Below, piece by piece: positions 7,270-15,508 of a stretch of DNA of 20,186 nucleotides. Source of the DNA: Ruminococcaceae bacterium UBA2656. GTDB taxonomy: Bacteria; Bacillota; Clostridia; Oscillospirales; Acutalibacteraceae. The position numbers and the translations under genes were made by a program. Under the pieces are notes generated by a model. That model saw nothing but the letters and a program-made list of their open reading frames with translations, searched no databases and was not told where the DNA came from. The stretch lies in the NCBI GenBank assembly GCA_002359465.1, contig DENA01000026.1, positions 2,848-23,033 on the forward strand, read 5' to 3'. Position 1 is the first letter of the stretch. Every line of letters starts with the position of its first letter.

Positions 7270-8277
7270 ATGAAAAAGTTACTTGCATTTGCACTGGCAG
7301 CTATGATGGTTCTGTCGCTTGCAGCCTGCGGGGGAGCCGGTTCGGCAAGCTCCGCGGCGCCTGCCGCTCCGTCGGCCGCCGCCGGTTCCGAAGCGGTAAG
7401 TCAGGCCGCCGCGACAGGAGCGAAGAAAATCGGTATTCTTGCCCCCGCCGTCACACACGGCTGGGTTGCGGCCGTTGCTTATCATGCGGAAGCGCGCTGC
7501 AAAGAACTGGCAGGTAAAGTGGACTACAAACTGTATACGAGCAATAACGCGGAAGAAATGACCACTCAGCTGGACGACCTCATGACATGGGGCGCACAGG
7601 CAATCGTCGCTTTCCCACAGTGGAAAGGCATGGAAGTCCCTATTAAAAAAGCGCTTGATGCGGGCATTACCGTTGTGAACTTCGATATTGAAATCAATGC
7701 GGACGGCGTTTACCGTGTATCCGGCGACAATGAAGACATGGGTGTACAGGGAGCCAAATATGTTGTAGATAAGATCGGGAAAACCGGCAACGTCATCATT
7801 CTTGACGTGCCTACCTCCGGTTCCGTCGCACAGCTCCGCAAAAAGGGCTTCACCGATACGATCGCAAAGCTTGCCCCGGACATGAAAATGACTACATATG
7901 CAACCAAGTTTACCCGTGAAGACGGGCTGAAGGACTTTGCCGATATCCTTGTTAAGAATCCAAAAATCGATGCTGTTTATTCCATGGACGACGAAACCTC
8001 TATCGGCGTATTGCAGGCAATCAAAGAGGCCGGGCGCAGCGACATTAAGGTTGTAACCGGCGGCGGCGGAAGTCAGGAATACTTCAAAATGATGCCTGAA
8101 AACAAAAACATCTGGATTGAATCCGCTCTGTACAGCCCCTCCATGGTGCGCGACGCAGTGGATGTTGCGGTGGATGTTTTAGACGGCAAAAAGGTGGATA
8201 AGGTTAAGATCATTCCGACAACCATTGTCGACCGTGACAATTGGGAGAAATTTAAGGACGAAAAGTCTCCGTACTAA
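7270..8277 (+). CDS. Sugar ABC transporter substrate-binding lipoprotein
   Basis: The protein has 335 residues from ATG 7270, preceded by AAAGAGGAG. It opens with a lipoprotein signal: positive MKK, a hydrophobic core and lipobox LAAC with the acylated cysteine at C20. An Ala/Ser/Pro-rich linker follows (about 22-50), then a periplasmic-binding-protein domain of the ribose/galactose type starting KKIGILAPAVTHGWV. It would sit on the outer face of the membrane and bring a sugar to the permease. It lies 32 bases after lacI. The ligand cannot be read from the sequence; the enzymes downstream suggest a sugar, anhydrosugar, glycoside or cyclitol. Confidence 0.92.
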   Translation: MKKLLAFALAAMMVLSLAACGGAGSASSAAPAAPSAAAGSEAVSQAAATGAKKIGILAPAVTHGWVAAVAYHAEARCKELAGKVDYKLYTSNNAEEMTTQLDDLMTWGAQAIVAFPQWKGMEVPIKKALDAGITVVNFDIEINADGVYRVSGDNEDMGVQGAKYVVDKIGKTGNVIILDVPTSGSVAQLRKKGFTDTIAKLAPDMKMTTYATKFTREDGLKDFADILVKNPKIDAVYSMDDETSIGVLQAIKEAGRSDIKVVTGGGGSQEYFKMMPENKNIWIESALYSPSMVRDAVDVAVDVLDGKKVDKVKIIPTTIVDRDNWEKFKDEKSPY

Positions 8278-8293
8278 GGGCTCAGGAAAGGCA

Positions 8294-8325
8294 AAGAGGC
8301 TATGGCGGCGCTGCCATAGCCTCTT
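8294..8325 (+). promoter_or_regulatory. Strong intercistronic hairpin, likely mRNA stabiliser
   Basis: A perfect 13-bp stem (AAGAGGCTATGGC / GCCATAGCCTCTT) with a 6-base loop lies between the binding-protein and ATPase genes. No U-run follows, so it is unlikely to end transcription fully. Such hairpins often protect the upstream message and allow binding protein to be made in excess over the membrane components. Confidence 0.7.
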
Positions 8326-8348
8326 ACTAAAAGGAACGGAGTGATTTG

Positions 8349-9860
8349 ATGACACTTGAAATGCATGATATCTGTAAGTCGTTCGGAAGCAACGTCGTTT
8401 TAAAAAGCGTCGGACTGTCCCTTGAGGGTGGGAAGGTCTGTGCGCTTCTTGGGGAAAACGGCGCCGGAAAATCAACTCTGATGAATATTCTGGGCGGCGT
8501 TCTGCCGGCCGATTCGGGTGAGATTCTCCTCGACGGAAAGCCGGTGCTTTTCCACGATCCCGCAGAATCCCTGTCAGCCGGTATTGCGTTTATCCATCAG
8601 GAACTGAATCTGATTAACGATCTGACAATCTATGAAAACATGTTTATCGGCAGAGAAATAAAAAAGAAAAACGGACTTCTGGACGCGGCTGAGATGTGTG
8701 GAAGGACGCAGCAGATTTTCGATAAAATGGGTTTTGAGCTGGACCCCAACACCATGGTGCGGGACCTGGACGCGTCTTACAAGCAGATCGTGGAAATTTT
8801 CCGCGCCCTGATGATGCAGGCTTCCATCATCATTATGGATGAACCCACCAGTTCGCTGACTGATTCCGAGGTTGAGCGCGTGTTTGATATGGTGCGGACT
8901 CTGAAAGAACACGGCGTCGGCATTATTTTTATTTCACATAAGCTGAAAGAGGTCATGAGAATCTGCGACCAGTATACCGTGCTCCGCGACGGAAAGATGG
9001 TGGCTTCAGGTGCGGTCGCCGATATTACCACGGATGAGCTGGCCCATGATATGGTGGGCCATGATGTGCGTACCGAAGCCCTGCAGCGCCAGCGGGAGGT
9101 AAAACACGAGGTCTTGCGCGGCGAAGACCTTTCAGACGGCGTCCATTTCAGCAATGTGTCCTTTTGTGTGCGTTCAGGCGAGGTTTTGGGCGTGACCGGG
9201 CTGCTGGGAGACGGGCGGACCGAATTGTTTCAGACAATTTTTGGGGTTGGCGGCAATTATACCGGAACGGTTTATCTGGAAGAGAAAACCGTCAGGATGA
9301 AAAGCGCGATGCAGGCCCTGCGCCTTGGCATCGGGTATGTACCCCGCAACCGGAAAGAAAACGGCATTATTAAAGATATGGATATTCTGGAAAACGGCTC
9401 CATCGTCAGGCTTTCAAAGCTCGTCAGACATGGTTTGATTGACCGTGTGCGCCAGAATACGGAGTTTGACGAGCAGGTGCGCAGCCTGCATATCAAGATG
9501 GGGAAAAAGACGGATTCCATTACCAGCCTTTCAGGCGGAAACCAGCAAAAGGTCGTGTTGGCCAAGTGGCTGAGCACCGGGCCGAAAGTTCTTATTCTGG
9601 ATAATCCGACCCAGGGTGTCGACGTGGGTGCGAAAGAGGAAATTTACGATATCATTCTTAAGCTGGCCGATACGGGAGTGGCGGTTATCGTTCTGTCAAG
9701 CGAGGCGCAGGAGATCATCCGGGTGTGCGACCGCGCGCTGGTAATGTACCACGGCGCTGTCCAGGGAGAGGTTTCGGGGAATACAATGAATGAACAGGAT
9801 ATCATGTGCCTGGCCACCGGCGGCAGTTTATTAGAAAATGAGGGGAAAACCTATGAATGA
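8349..9860 (+). CDS. Sugar ABC transporter ATP-binding protein (tandem ATPase, RbsA/MglA type)
   Basis: Two ABC ATPase domains lie in one 503-residue chain. The first has an intact Walker A (GENGAGKST, 35-43), Walker B with D164-E165 and H-loop H197, but its signature is LDASYK rather than LSGGQ. The second has a degenerate P-loop (GLLGDGRTE, 284-292), an intact signature LSGGNQQK (394-401), and Walker B LILDNP with Asn419 in place of the catalytic glutamate. One composite site should thus be active and the other nearly dead. The start ATG 8349 follows GGAGTG. Its stop overlaps the permease start by 8 bases. Substrate follows the binding protein and is unknown. Confidence 0.93.
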   Translation: MTLEMHDICKSFGSNVVLKSVGLSLEGGKVCALLGENGAGKSTLMNILGGVLPADSGEILLDGKPVLFHDPAESLSAGIAFIHQELNLINDLTIYENMFIGREIKKKNGLLDAAEMCGRTQQIFDKMGFELDPNTMVRDLDASYKQIVEIFRALMMQASIIIMDEPTSSLTDSEVERVFDMVRTLKEHGVGIIFISHKLKEVMRICDQYTVLRDGKMVASGAVADITTDELAHDMVGHDVRTEALQRQREVKHEVLRGEDLSDGVHFSNVSFCVRSGEVLGVTGLLGDGRTELFQTIFGVGGNYTGTVYLEEKTVRMKSAMQALRLGIGYVPRNRKENGIIKDMDILENGSIVRLSKLVRHGLIDRVRQNTEFDEQVRSLHIKMGKKTDSITSLSGGNQQKVVLAKWLSTGPKVLILDNPTQGVDVGAKEEIYDIILKLADTGVAVIVLSSEAQEIIRVCDRALVMYHGAVQGEVSGNTMNEQDIMCLATGGSLLENEGKTYE

Positions 9861-10896
9861 AACTGTGAATAACAAAAAACAAAACTTTATTTCATGGTTC
9901 GCAATGATGTGGAAGACCCATCCGCTGTTCAGCACAAGCGTAGCGCTCGTGGTCATGGTAATTCTGCAGACTCTGGCGCTCGGCTTTAACTTTCCTACTT
10001 TCGGCGCATGGTTTACAATCTGGCTGAACAACTGGGTCAATATTCTGCGCAACAATGCCGCAATCGGCATCATTGCCCTTGGTATGACCTTTGTCATCAT
10101 TTCGGGCGGCATTGACCTTGCCGTGGGTTCCACGCTGGTCGCAGTCGGCGCCGTCGTCATGATGCTGATCGACGGCAGCGGTCACGGCGTTCTTGCCTCC
10201 ATGGGAATTACCGGTGCGCCGGCATTCCTGATCGCCATTATTATCGGTATTGTCTTTGGTGCGATTTTGGGAGAATTTACCGGGACTCTCGTAACAAATG
10301 GAAAACTGCCGCCTTTTATCGCCACACTCGGCACCATGAAAATCTGGCGCAGCGTTACCCAGCAGTATATGCAGGGAAATACGCCTACCGTACCGGGCGG
10401 TTTTTTAAAAATAGCAAGCTTTGAAATCGGCGGACAAATGCTTATGCCGATTATTTACTGGATTTTACTGACGGCTCTGCTATATGTTGTTTCCAAACGC
10501 ACAGCCTTCGGGCGCCACGTCGTTGCCATTGGCTCCAACGAGCGTGCCGCAAAGCTCTCGGGTATCAATGTAAGAAGGGTAAAGCGCCGTGTTTATGCAC
10601 TTATGAGCCTTTTGGTCGCGCTTGCCGCCGTTTTGCAGGTTGCCCGAATCGGCTCCATGGATTATGCAAACGCGGGAAGCGGCTACGAAATGGACGCCAT
10701 CGCGGCGGCAATCGTGGGCGGGACCAATATGTCGGGCGGCAAAGGTTCCGTTGTGGGCACCGTGCTCGGCATGCTGATTATCGCTGTGATGAACAACCTG
10801 CTGAATCTCATGGGTGTTCCGCCGTTTTTGCGTGAAGCCTGCAAGGGAATCATCGTCATCGGTGCCGTGCTGCTGCAAAAAAAGGAGTCCAACTGA
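9853..10896 (+). CDS. Sugar ABC transporter permease (RbsC-type)
   Basis: This polytopic membrane protein of 347 residues belongs to the BPD_transp_2 group used for ribose, galactose and inositol. Typical runs are GMTFVIISGGIDLAVGS, TLGTMKIWRS, the cytoplasmic loop RTAFGRHVVAIGSNERAAKLSGI and the C-terminal AAIVGGTNMSGGKGSVVGT. Only one permease gene is present, so a homodimer is expected. The start ATG 9853 has GAGGGG 7 bases upstream and overlaps the ATPase stop, indicating translational coupling; a longer frame from 9838 lacks a Shine-Dalgarno site. Confidence 0.93.
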   Translation: MNETVNNKKQNFISWFAMMWKTHPLFSTSVALVVMVILQTLALGFNFPTFGAWFTIWLNNWVNILRNNAAIGIIALGMTFVIISGGIDLAVGSTLVAVGAVVMMLIDGSGHGVLASMGITGAPAFLIAIIIGIVFGAILGEFTGTLVTNGKLPPFIATLGTMKIWRSVTQQYMQGNTPTVPGGFLKIASFEIGGQMLMPIIYWILLTALLYVVSKRTAFGRHVVAIGSNERAAKLSGINVRRVKRRVYALMSLLVALAAVLQVARIGSMDYANAGSGYEMDAIAAAIVGGTNMSGGKGSVVGTVLGMLIIAVMNNLLNLMGVPPFLREACKGIIVIGAVLLQKKESN

Positions 10897-10930
10897 CAGT
10901 CATTGAATTGAAATGAGGTGTAATAATCCT

Positions 10931-11971
10931 ATGTTTAAAGTTGGAATCATTGGATGTGGAAAAATCGCGCAGGTGCGCCATATCCCTGAATATGTCAATA
11001 ATAAGGATGCGGAGCTTGCCGCGTTTTACGATATGAATACGGAACGGGCGAAGGAGCTTGCCAGCCTTTACGGCGGCATGGTCTGCGAATCCTATCAGGA
11101 GGTGCTGGCCGATCCGACTATTGACGCGGTGAGCGTGTGCACCGCCAACAATGTCCACGCTGCCATTACCATTGCGGCACTGCGTGCCGGCAAGCATGTG
11201 CTGTGCGAAAAACCCATGGCGACTACGCTGGAGGAATGTGAGGCAATGGTTTCCGCCGCGAAGGAAACGGGTAAAATTTTGATGATCGGCCACAATCAGC
11301 GTCTGACCAAAGCGCATGCCAAAGCAAAACGTCTGCTGGACGAAGGAATCATCGGGGATGTCATCACTTTCCGCACCACATTCGGCCACGGCGGACCGGA
11401 ATCGTGGAGCATTGACTCCGGAAAGAATGTTTGGTTCTTTGACAAGCAAAAAGCCACGATGGGGGCAATGGCCGATTTGGGCATTCATAAAACCGACCTG
11501 ATCCAGTTCCTGACCGGACAGAAGGTCGTGGAAACCACCGCGCGCGTGGTTACGCTGAATAAAAGGGATTCAAAAGGAAATCTGATCGGGGTGGATGACA
11601 ACGCCGTCTGTATCTACCGCATGAGCGGCGGCGCGCTGGGTACTATGACCGCCAGCTGGACTTATTACGGCGCGGAGGACAACTCCACCATCCTTTATGG
11701 AACAAAGGGGATCATGCGTATTTACGACGATCCGTCTTATTCCATCAAGGTAGTCACGTCGGATGGGGAAACGATTCTTTACGATATTGATCAAATTCAG
11801 ACGAACGACAAACAGACGAGTTCGGGAGTGATAGATCAATTTATGGACTGTCTGGTAAACGGGCGTATGCCCGAAATTTCCGGTGAAGAAGCTCTCAGCG
11901 CCATGAGAGCGGTGTTTGCCAGTATTCGTTCGTCTGAAACGGGCCGCACCATAGCAGTAAATCAGGATTAG
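10931..11971 (+). CDS. Gfo/Idh/MocA-family NAD-type sugar dehydrogenase (LgdA-like role proposed)
   Basis: The 346-residue protein has an N-terminal Rossmann fold with GIIGCGKIA (G8-x-G10-x-x-A13) and an acidic D34 at the end of the second strand, which normally binds the adenine ribose of NAD. The catalytic EKP motif is at 93-95, and the DLGIHKTD run gives D182, H186 and D189 of the family's active site. GAGGTG precedes ATG 10931. It heads the enzyme block of the operon. By position and partners I propose that it oxidises a sugar to its 3-keto form, as levoglucosan dehydrogenase does. An inositol dehydrogenase role is the main alternative. Confidence 0.88.
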   Translation: MFKVGIIGCGKIAQVRHIPEYVNNKDAELAAFYDMNTERAKELASLYGGMVCESYQEVLADPTIDAVSVCTANNVHAAITIAALRAGKHVLCEKPMATTLEECEAMVSAAKETGKILMIGHNQRLTKAHAKAKRLLDEGIIGDVITFRTTFGHGGPESWSIDSGKNVWFFDKQKATMGAMADLGIHKTDLIQFLTGQKVVETTARVVTLNKRDSKGNLIGVDDNAVCIYRMSGGALGTMTASWTYYGAEDNSTILYGTKGIMRIYDDPSYSIKVVTSDGETILYDIDQIQTNDKQTSSGVIDQFMDCLVNGRMPEISGEEALSAMRAVFASIRSSETGRTIAVNQD

Positions 11972-11984
11972 GGGGAATTTGCCA

Positions 11985-12899
11985 ATGAAGTTAGGGTTTG
12001 TAAGCGCGATTCTCGACGGCTGGAGTTTTGAAGAGATGATCGATACGGCCGCCGAAATGGGCTTCCGCTGTGTAGAGGTTGCCTGCTGGCCGCAGGGCAG
12101 GGGGGAACGCCGATACGCCGGGGTGAGCCATATCGATGTGGAAGCAATGACCGATGAAAAAGCCTCATACATTCTGGAATATTGCGCCGGGCGCAATGTG
12201 GAAATCTCCGCGCTGGCTTTTTATCCCAATACCATGGATGGGAACCTTGAAAAGCGAAGCGCCAATATTGCCCATCTCGAAAAGGTCATTGATGCCAGCG
12301 CAAAGCTTAACGTTAATCTGGTGACTACCTTTGTCGGCAGGGACCAGACAAAAAATGTGGAGGAGAATATTGCGCTGTTTCAAGAAATATGGCCGCCGGT
12401 CATTCGCTATGCCGAAGATCGGAATGTTAAAATCGCCATTGAAAACTGCCCCATGCTTTTTGGGCGGGAACAGTGGCCGGGGGGGCAAAATCTTGCCTCC
12501 ACACCAAAAATCTGGCGGGAACTGTTCTCTATTCTGCCCAGCCCCAATTTTGGCTTAAACTATGATCCGAGCCATTTTGTCTGGCAGATGATGGATTACA
12601 TTGCGCCGCTGTATGAATTTAAGGATAAAATCTTTCATGTTCATTATAAGGATATTAAGCTGCTGCCTGAAAAACTCAGGGATGTGGGAATCATGGCCTA
12701 TCCTCTTGATTTCATGATTCCAAAGCTGCCGGGTCTTGGCGATGTGGACTGGGGAAAATACGTTTCCGCCCTCACGGATATCGGCTATGACGGCTATAGC
12801 TGTATTGAGGTGGAGGACAAAGCTTTTGAGGGCAGCAGGGAACGGATTCTTGAAAGCCTGCTCCTCTCAAAAAAATATATGGAGCAATTTGTCATTTAG
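11985..12899 (+). CDS. Sugar phosphate isomerase/epimerase-like TIM-barrel protein 1
   Basis: This 304-residue protein belongs to the xylose-isomerase-like TIM-barrel (AP endonuclease 2) superfamily. Probable divalent-metal ligands lie at strand ends: E153 (AIENCP), D194 and H197 (LNYDPSHF), H218/H220 (FHVHYKD) and E275 (CIEVED). GGGGGAA precedes ATG 11985; the frame extends 6 bases up to a TTG that has no better Shine-Dalgarno spacing. It lies 13 bases after the dehydrogenase and is followed by a second, divergent member of the same fold. In the levoglucosan pathway two such proteins carry out beta-elimination and hydration of 3-keto sugars; an IolE-like dehydratase is another option. Confidence 0.85.
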   Translation: MKLGFVSAILDGWSFEEMIDTAAEMGFRCVEVACWPQGRGERRYAGVSHIDVEAMTDEKASYILEYCAGRNVEISALAFYPNTMDGNLEKRSANIAHLEKVIDASAKLNVNLVTTFVGRDQTKNVEENIALFQEIWPPVIRYAEDRNVKIAIENCPMLFGREQWPGGQNLASTPKIWRELFSILPSPNFGLNYDPSHFVWQMMDYIAPLYEFKDKIFHVHYKDIKLLPEKLRDVGIMAYPLDFMIPKLPGLGDVDWGKYVSALTDIGYDGYSCIEVEDKAFEGSRERILESLLLSKKYMEQFVI

Positions 12900-12941
12900 C
12901 GTTCAATAGTTTTTTATTGCTTTTATAAGGAGGGAACAGTC

Positions 12942-13754
12942 TTGCAGCATATTGTTGCGGTTAATTCCAACTGTTACCACGGTTATTCTGTTGAAGACGC
13001 AATAGAAGGTATCCGGAAAGCGGGATTTCATTATATTGAACTCACCGCCACCAAGGGGTGGACTGTGCATGTTTTTCCGACTATGTCCTTTTCCAGACTC
13101 TGGCGTATCAAAGAAATGCTGAAAAGGGCAGGCCTTACTCCCATCGCCATGAGCGGCCACTGTAATCTCATGGACACCGGGCGTCTGGGAGATTTTACCG
13201 ATAACATCCGGCTGGCCGGCTTTTTTGGCTGCGAATATATTGTTTCTTCCATTGGAGAGGCCCATTTGAAGGACAACGCGGTGGCTTCCAACAGACAAGT
13301 GACTGAAAATATCCGGAGCCTGCTCCCCTATCTTGAAGAAAACGGGCTGAAGCTGGTCCTCGAAGTGCATGGAGAGCACGGGAGCGGCAAAATTTTAAAA
13401 AGGATCACGGACCAGGTGGATTCGGACCTGGTGGCGATCAATTATGATACGGCAAATGCTGTTTTTTACGGAAATGTAAATCTTGCCGAAGATCTGGATT
13501 CCTGCGTGGACAGCATCGGATATATGCATATCAAGGATAAAGCGGGCGGGCGTCAGGAATGGAATTTCCCCGCGTTGGGAAAAGGTTACGTGGATTTTCC
13601 AATGGTTTTTGAAAAACTTGACAAAGCCGGCAATGCCTGTCCGCTGAGCATAGAAATTGAGTTTACGAAGAACGGCCCCGCAAATCTTGAAGAGGTAAAC
13701 CGGGCGATTCTGGATTCCGCAGGCTATTTAAATGGTCTTGGTTTCCAATTGTAG
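12942..13754 (+). CDS. Sugar phosphate isomerase/epimerase-like TIM-barrel protein 2
   Basis: A second xylose-isomerase-like barrel of 270 residues, clearly different from its neighbour. Likely metal ligands are E141 (LEVHGEHG), D169 (NYDTAN), H196 (MHIKDK) and E238 or E240 (SIEIEF). It starts at TTG 12942: a near-perfect AAGGAGGG (12927-12934) is exactly 7 bases upstream and there is no nearby ATG in frame, so the TTG start is well supported. The pairing of two such barrels between two Gfo/Idh/MocA enzymes is the main clue to function: one could eliminate and the other hydrate a 3-keto intermediate. Which does which cannot be told here. Confidence 0.85.
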   Translation: MQHIVAVNSNCYHGYSVEDAIEGIRKAGFHYIELTATKGWTVHVFPTMSFSRLWRIKEMLKRAGLTPIAMSGHCNLMDTGRLGDFTDNIRLAGFFGCEYIVSSIGEAHLKDNAVASNRQVTENIRSLLPYLEENGLKLVLEVHGEHGSGKILKRITDQVDSDLVAINYDTANAVFYGNVNLAEDLDSCVDSIGYMHIKDKAGGRQEWNFPALGKGYVDFPMVFEKLDKAGNACPLSIEIEFTKNGPANLEEVNRAILDSAGYLNGLGFQL

Positions 13755-13785
13755 GAGAAGAAACATAATAAGAGGAGCATGACGG

Positions 13786-14760
13786 ATGATGCGAATTGGT
13801 ATTGTGGGCGCCGGCGGCATGGGCACTGTACACCGCAGCAACTATGCCCATATTGACGGCTGTCAGGTGGCGGCCGTGGCGGGTAAGTCCGCGGCGGACT
13901 GGGAGCGTGCAAAAGAGTGGGGCGTTCCCATGTATGACACTATTTCCGAGATGGTTCGGAGCGAGTCAATTGATCTGGTGGACATCTGTACTCCGACGTT
14001 CCTGCATAAACAGCATGTCATGGAAAGCCTGGAGCTGGGCAAACACACCATCGTTGAAAAACCCGTCGCGCTGCACAAAAAGGACGCGGAGGAAATGTTC
14101 AGCCTTGCCGGGGAAAAAGGCGTGCAGCTGTATGTGGCTCAGGTGCTGCAGTTCACGAAAGAGGCAGAGGTACTGCGCGGTTTGGTCCGCAGCGGGGAAT
14201 ACGGCCCGGTACTGGACGCCTCCTTCGAGCGGCTTACAGCCTGCCCGCGCTGGTCGAAGGACGGCTGGCTGTTTGACAGGGAAAAGAGCGGACTGCTGCC
14301 GTTTGACCTGCATATTCATGATTTGGATATCATTGTCAGCTTATTCGGCAGACCGGACGATATTTCTTTTACACGGTGTGCGGGCAGGGGAAGAAGCTAC
14401 CATGAACAGTACCGGTTCCAATACCGGTTTGGAAAATTAAATGTCTGCGCGGAAGCGGCGTGGTTCCACGCGGACTTTCCGTTTACGGCCCGCTGGAGGG
14501 TGTATTTCGAGAATGCTGTGGTTGTTAATGACGGAACCCATGTGACGGCTTATCCGTTTGACCATGAACCGCGGGTTTTCGATACGGAGGATAAGATCAA
14601 AATACCCACCGGAATCAATGTTCCGCCAACCGGATGGTATTTTTCCGAGCTGAGCCACTTCATCCGCTGTGCCGAACAGGGGGTGCCGTCCCCCCTTGTC
14701 AGCCGCCAACAGGTGATCACCGTCATAGAACTTCTGGAAACGATTTCCGAAGCATTATAA
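13786..14760 (+). CDS. Gfo/Idh/MocA-family oxidoreductase, NADP-type signature (LgdC-like role proposed)
   Basis: This protein has 324 residues. The Rossmann loop is GIVGAGGMG (G8-x-G10-x-x-G13). At the end of the second strand there is no acid; instead it reads AGKS (32-35), a pattern seen in NADP-binding enzymes. EKP lies at 91-93 and the DLHIHDLD run supplies D174, H178 and D181. ATG 13786 (MM start) follows AGAGGAG by 8 bases. It ends the operon. I infer a reductive step, perhaps 3-keto-sugar to sugar with NADPH, opposite in direction to the NAD-type enzyme upstream. It is only distantly related to that enzyme. Confidence 0.87.
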   Translation: MMRIGIVGAGGMGTVHRSNYAHIDGCQVAAVAGKSAADWERAKEWGVPMYDTISEMVRSESIDLVDICTPTFLHKQHVMESLELGKHTIVEKPVALHKKDAEEMFSLAGEKGVQLYVAQVLQFTKEAEVLRGLVRSGEYGPVLDASFERLTACPRWSKDGWLFDREKSGLLPFDLHIHDLDIIVSLFGRPDDISFTRCAGRGRSYHEQYRFQYRFGKLNVCAEAAWFHADFPFTARWRVYFENAVVVNDGTHVTAYPFDHEPRVFDTEDKIKIPTGINVPPTGWYFSELSHFIRCAEQGVPSPLVSRQQVITVIELLETISEAL

Positions 14761-14807
14761 TGATACAGTTGCAGACATTCTGCAAACCCGTGAGGGAAGC
14801 CGTCTAA

Positions 14808-14827
14808 AAATGAGGCAGAGCTCATTT
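14808..14827. repeat. Small inverted repeat after the sugar operon
   Basis: AAATGAG-6-CTCATTT forms a perfect 7-bp stem just after the last enzyme gene. It may be part of the operon's 3' end structure together with the longer hairpin at 14855-14887. Confidence 0.35.
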
Positions 14828-14854
14828 CCAGGCGGGGCACCCCCTTTTAATAAT

Positions 14855-14887
14855 CAGACCGCAGGCATTTTAAATGCCTGCGGTCTG
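14855..14887 (+). terminator. 16-bp perfect palindromic hairpin, likely terminator
   Basis: CAGACCGCAGGCATTT and its exact complement are separated by one base, a very stable hairpin placed 95 bases after the last gene of the sugar operon and before the next promoter. The following bases are only moderately T-rich (ATCGATTTCTG), so termination is likely but not textbook. Confidence 0.65.
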
Positions 14888-14961
14888 ATCGATTTCTGCT
14901 GTTAGATGATGATTATAATATTATTAAATACTGTTATCAGTATATTATGTTCAGTTACATA

Positions 14962-14989
14962 TTGACTTTTCAATCCTGTGTGATATTCT
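14962..14989 (+). promoter_or_regulatory. Candidate promoter for the HTH-MFS pair
   Basis: TTGACT (14962-14967), 16 bases, then TATTCT (14984-14989) with TG one base upstream (TGATATTCT, extended -10). The HTH gene starts 45 bases downstream. Confidence 0.6.
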
Positions 14990-15034
14990 GTTGATAGTTC
15001 TGATTCATCCGGAGAAATATTTTTGGAGGTATTT

Positions 15035-15508
15035 ATGGACGATTCGATTTTGAATGTACAGCAGGCGGTAGATTTTTTGGGCATCAGCGAGAAGACGCTG
15101 ATTAAGCTGCTCAGGGAAGAGCACATTCCGGCGCGAAAAATCGGCAGGGAATGGCGGTTCAACAAGACGGCTCTTCTGGACTGGCTTGCCGGGGGAGATT
15201 CACTGAACTATATCAACCGGAGCGATTTTTACCGCGTTTCGGCAGATGAAGAAGGAAAAACCACGGAGTTATTGAAAGACGTTTGTACAAAAATAGAACT
15301 GCTGAAAAAAGAAAACAATTTAAGAGGTCTTTTGAAGCTTGAAAAAAATATTGACATTCCGCAGGATGCTACCCTGCGCGTCAGTTACAAACAGCAGCGG
15401 GATGTCGAAAAGCTGGAATTTAAAATTTTCTGGCCAATGCGGGATGAGTATCGAAATCTTGAACGCGGCAGCGGCATGGACACAGACGATCAGGGGGCTT
15501 TGAAATGA
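15035..15508 (+). CDS. Excisionase-type helix-turn-helix DNA-binding protein
   Basis: The 157-residue protein starts at ATG 15035 after TGGAGGT. Residues about 6-55 are a MerR/excisionase-type winged HTH: ILNVQQAVDFLGISEKTLIKLL, then IPARKIGREWRFNKTALLDWL. The C-terminal 100 residues, with an acidic/lysine-rich helical part and a strand-rich end, match nothing I recognise. Its stop overlaps the start of an MFS transporter (ATGA), so the two are translationally coupled and it probably regulates that transporter. Despite the name of the domain family there is no sign of an integrase nearby that would make it a phage excisionase. Confidence 0.8.
   Translation: MDDSILNVQQAVDFLGISEKTLIKLLREEHIPARKIGREWRFNKTALLDWLAGGDSLNYINRSDFYRVSADEEGKTTELLKDVCTKIELLKKENNLRGLLKLEKNIDIPQDATLRVSYKQQRDVEKLEFKIFWPMRDEYRNLERGSGMDTDDQGALK

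Noticed and set aside
8294..8325. Hairpin as operon-ending terminator
   Set aside because: No U-run follows, and the ATPase and permease downstream clearly belong to the same transporter; read as a stabiliser or partial attenuator.
10931..14760. Inositol (iol) catabolism as the first choice for the enzyme block
   Set aside because: IolB, IolC, IolD and IolJ-type genes are missing, and a second Gfo/Idh/MocA enzyme with an NADP-type signature ends the block. It is kept only as an alternative.
15035..15508. HTH protein as phage excisionase of the element at the right end
   Set aside because: It lies more than 4 kb outside the element boundary at cotJC and is coupled to an MFS gene.
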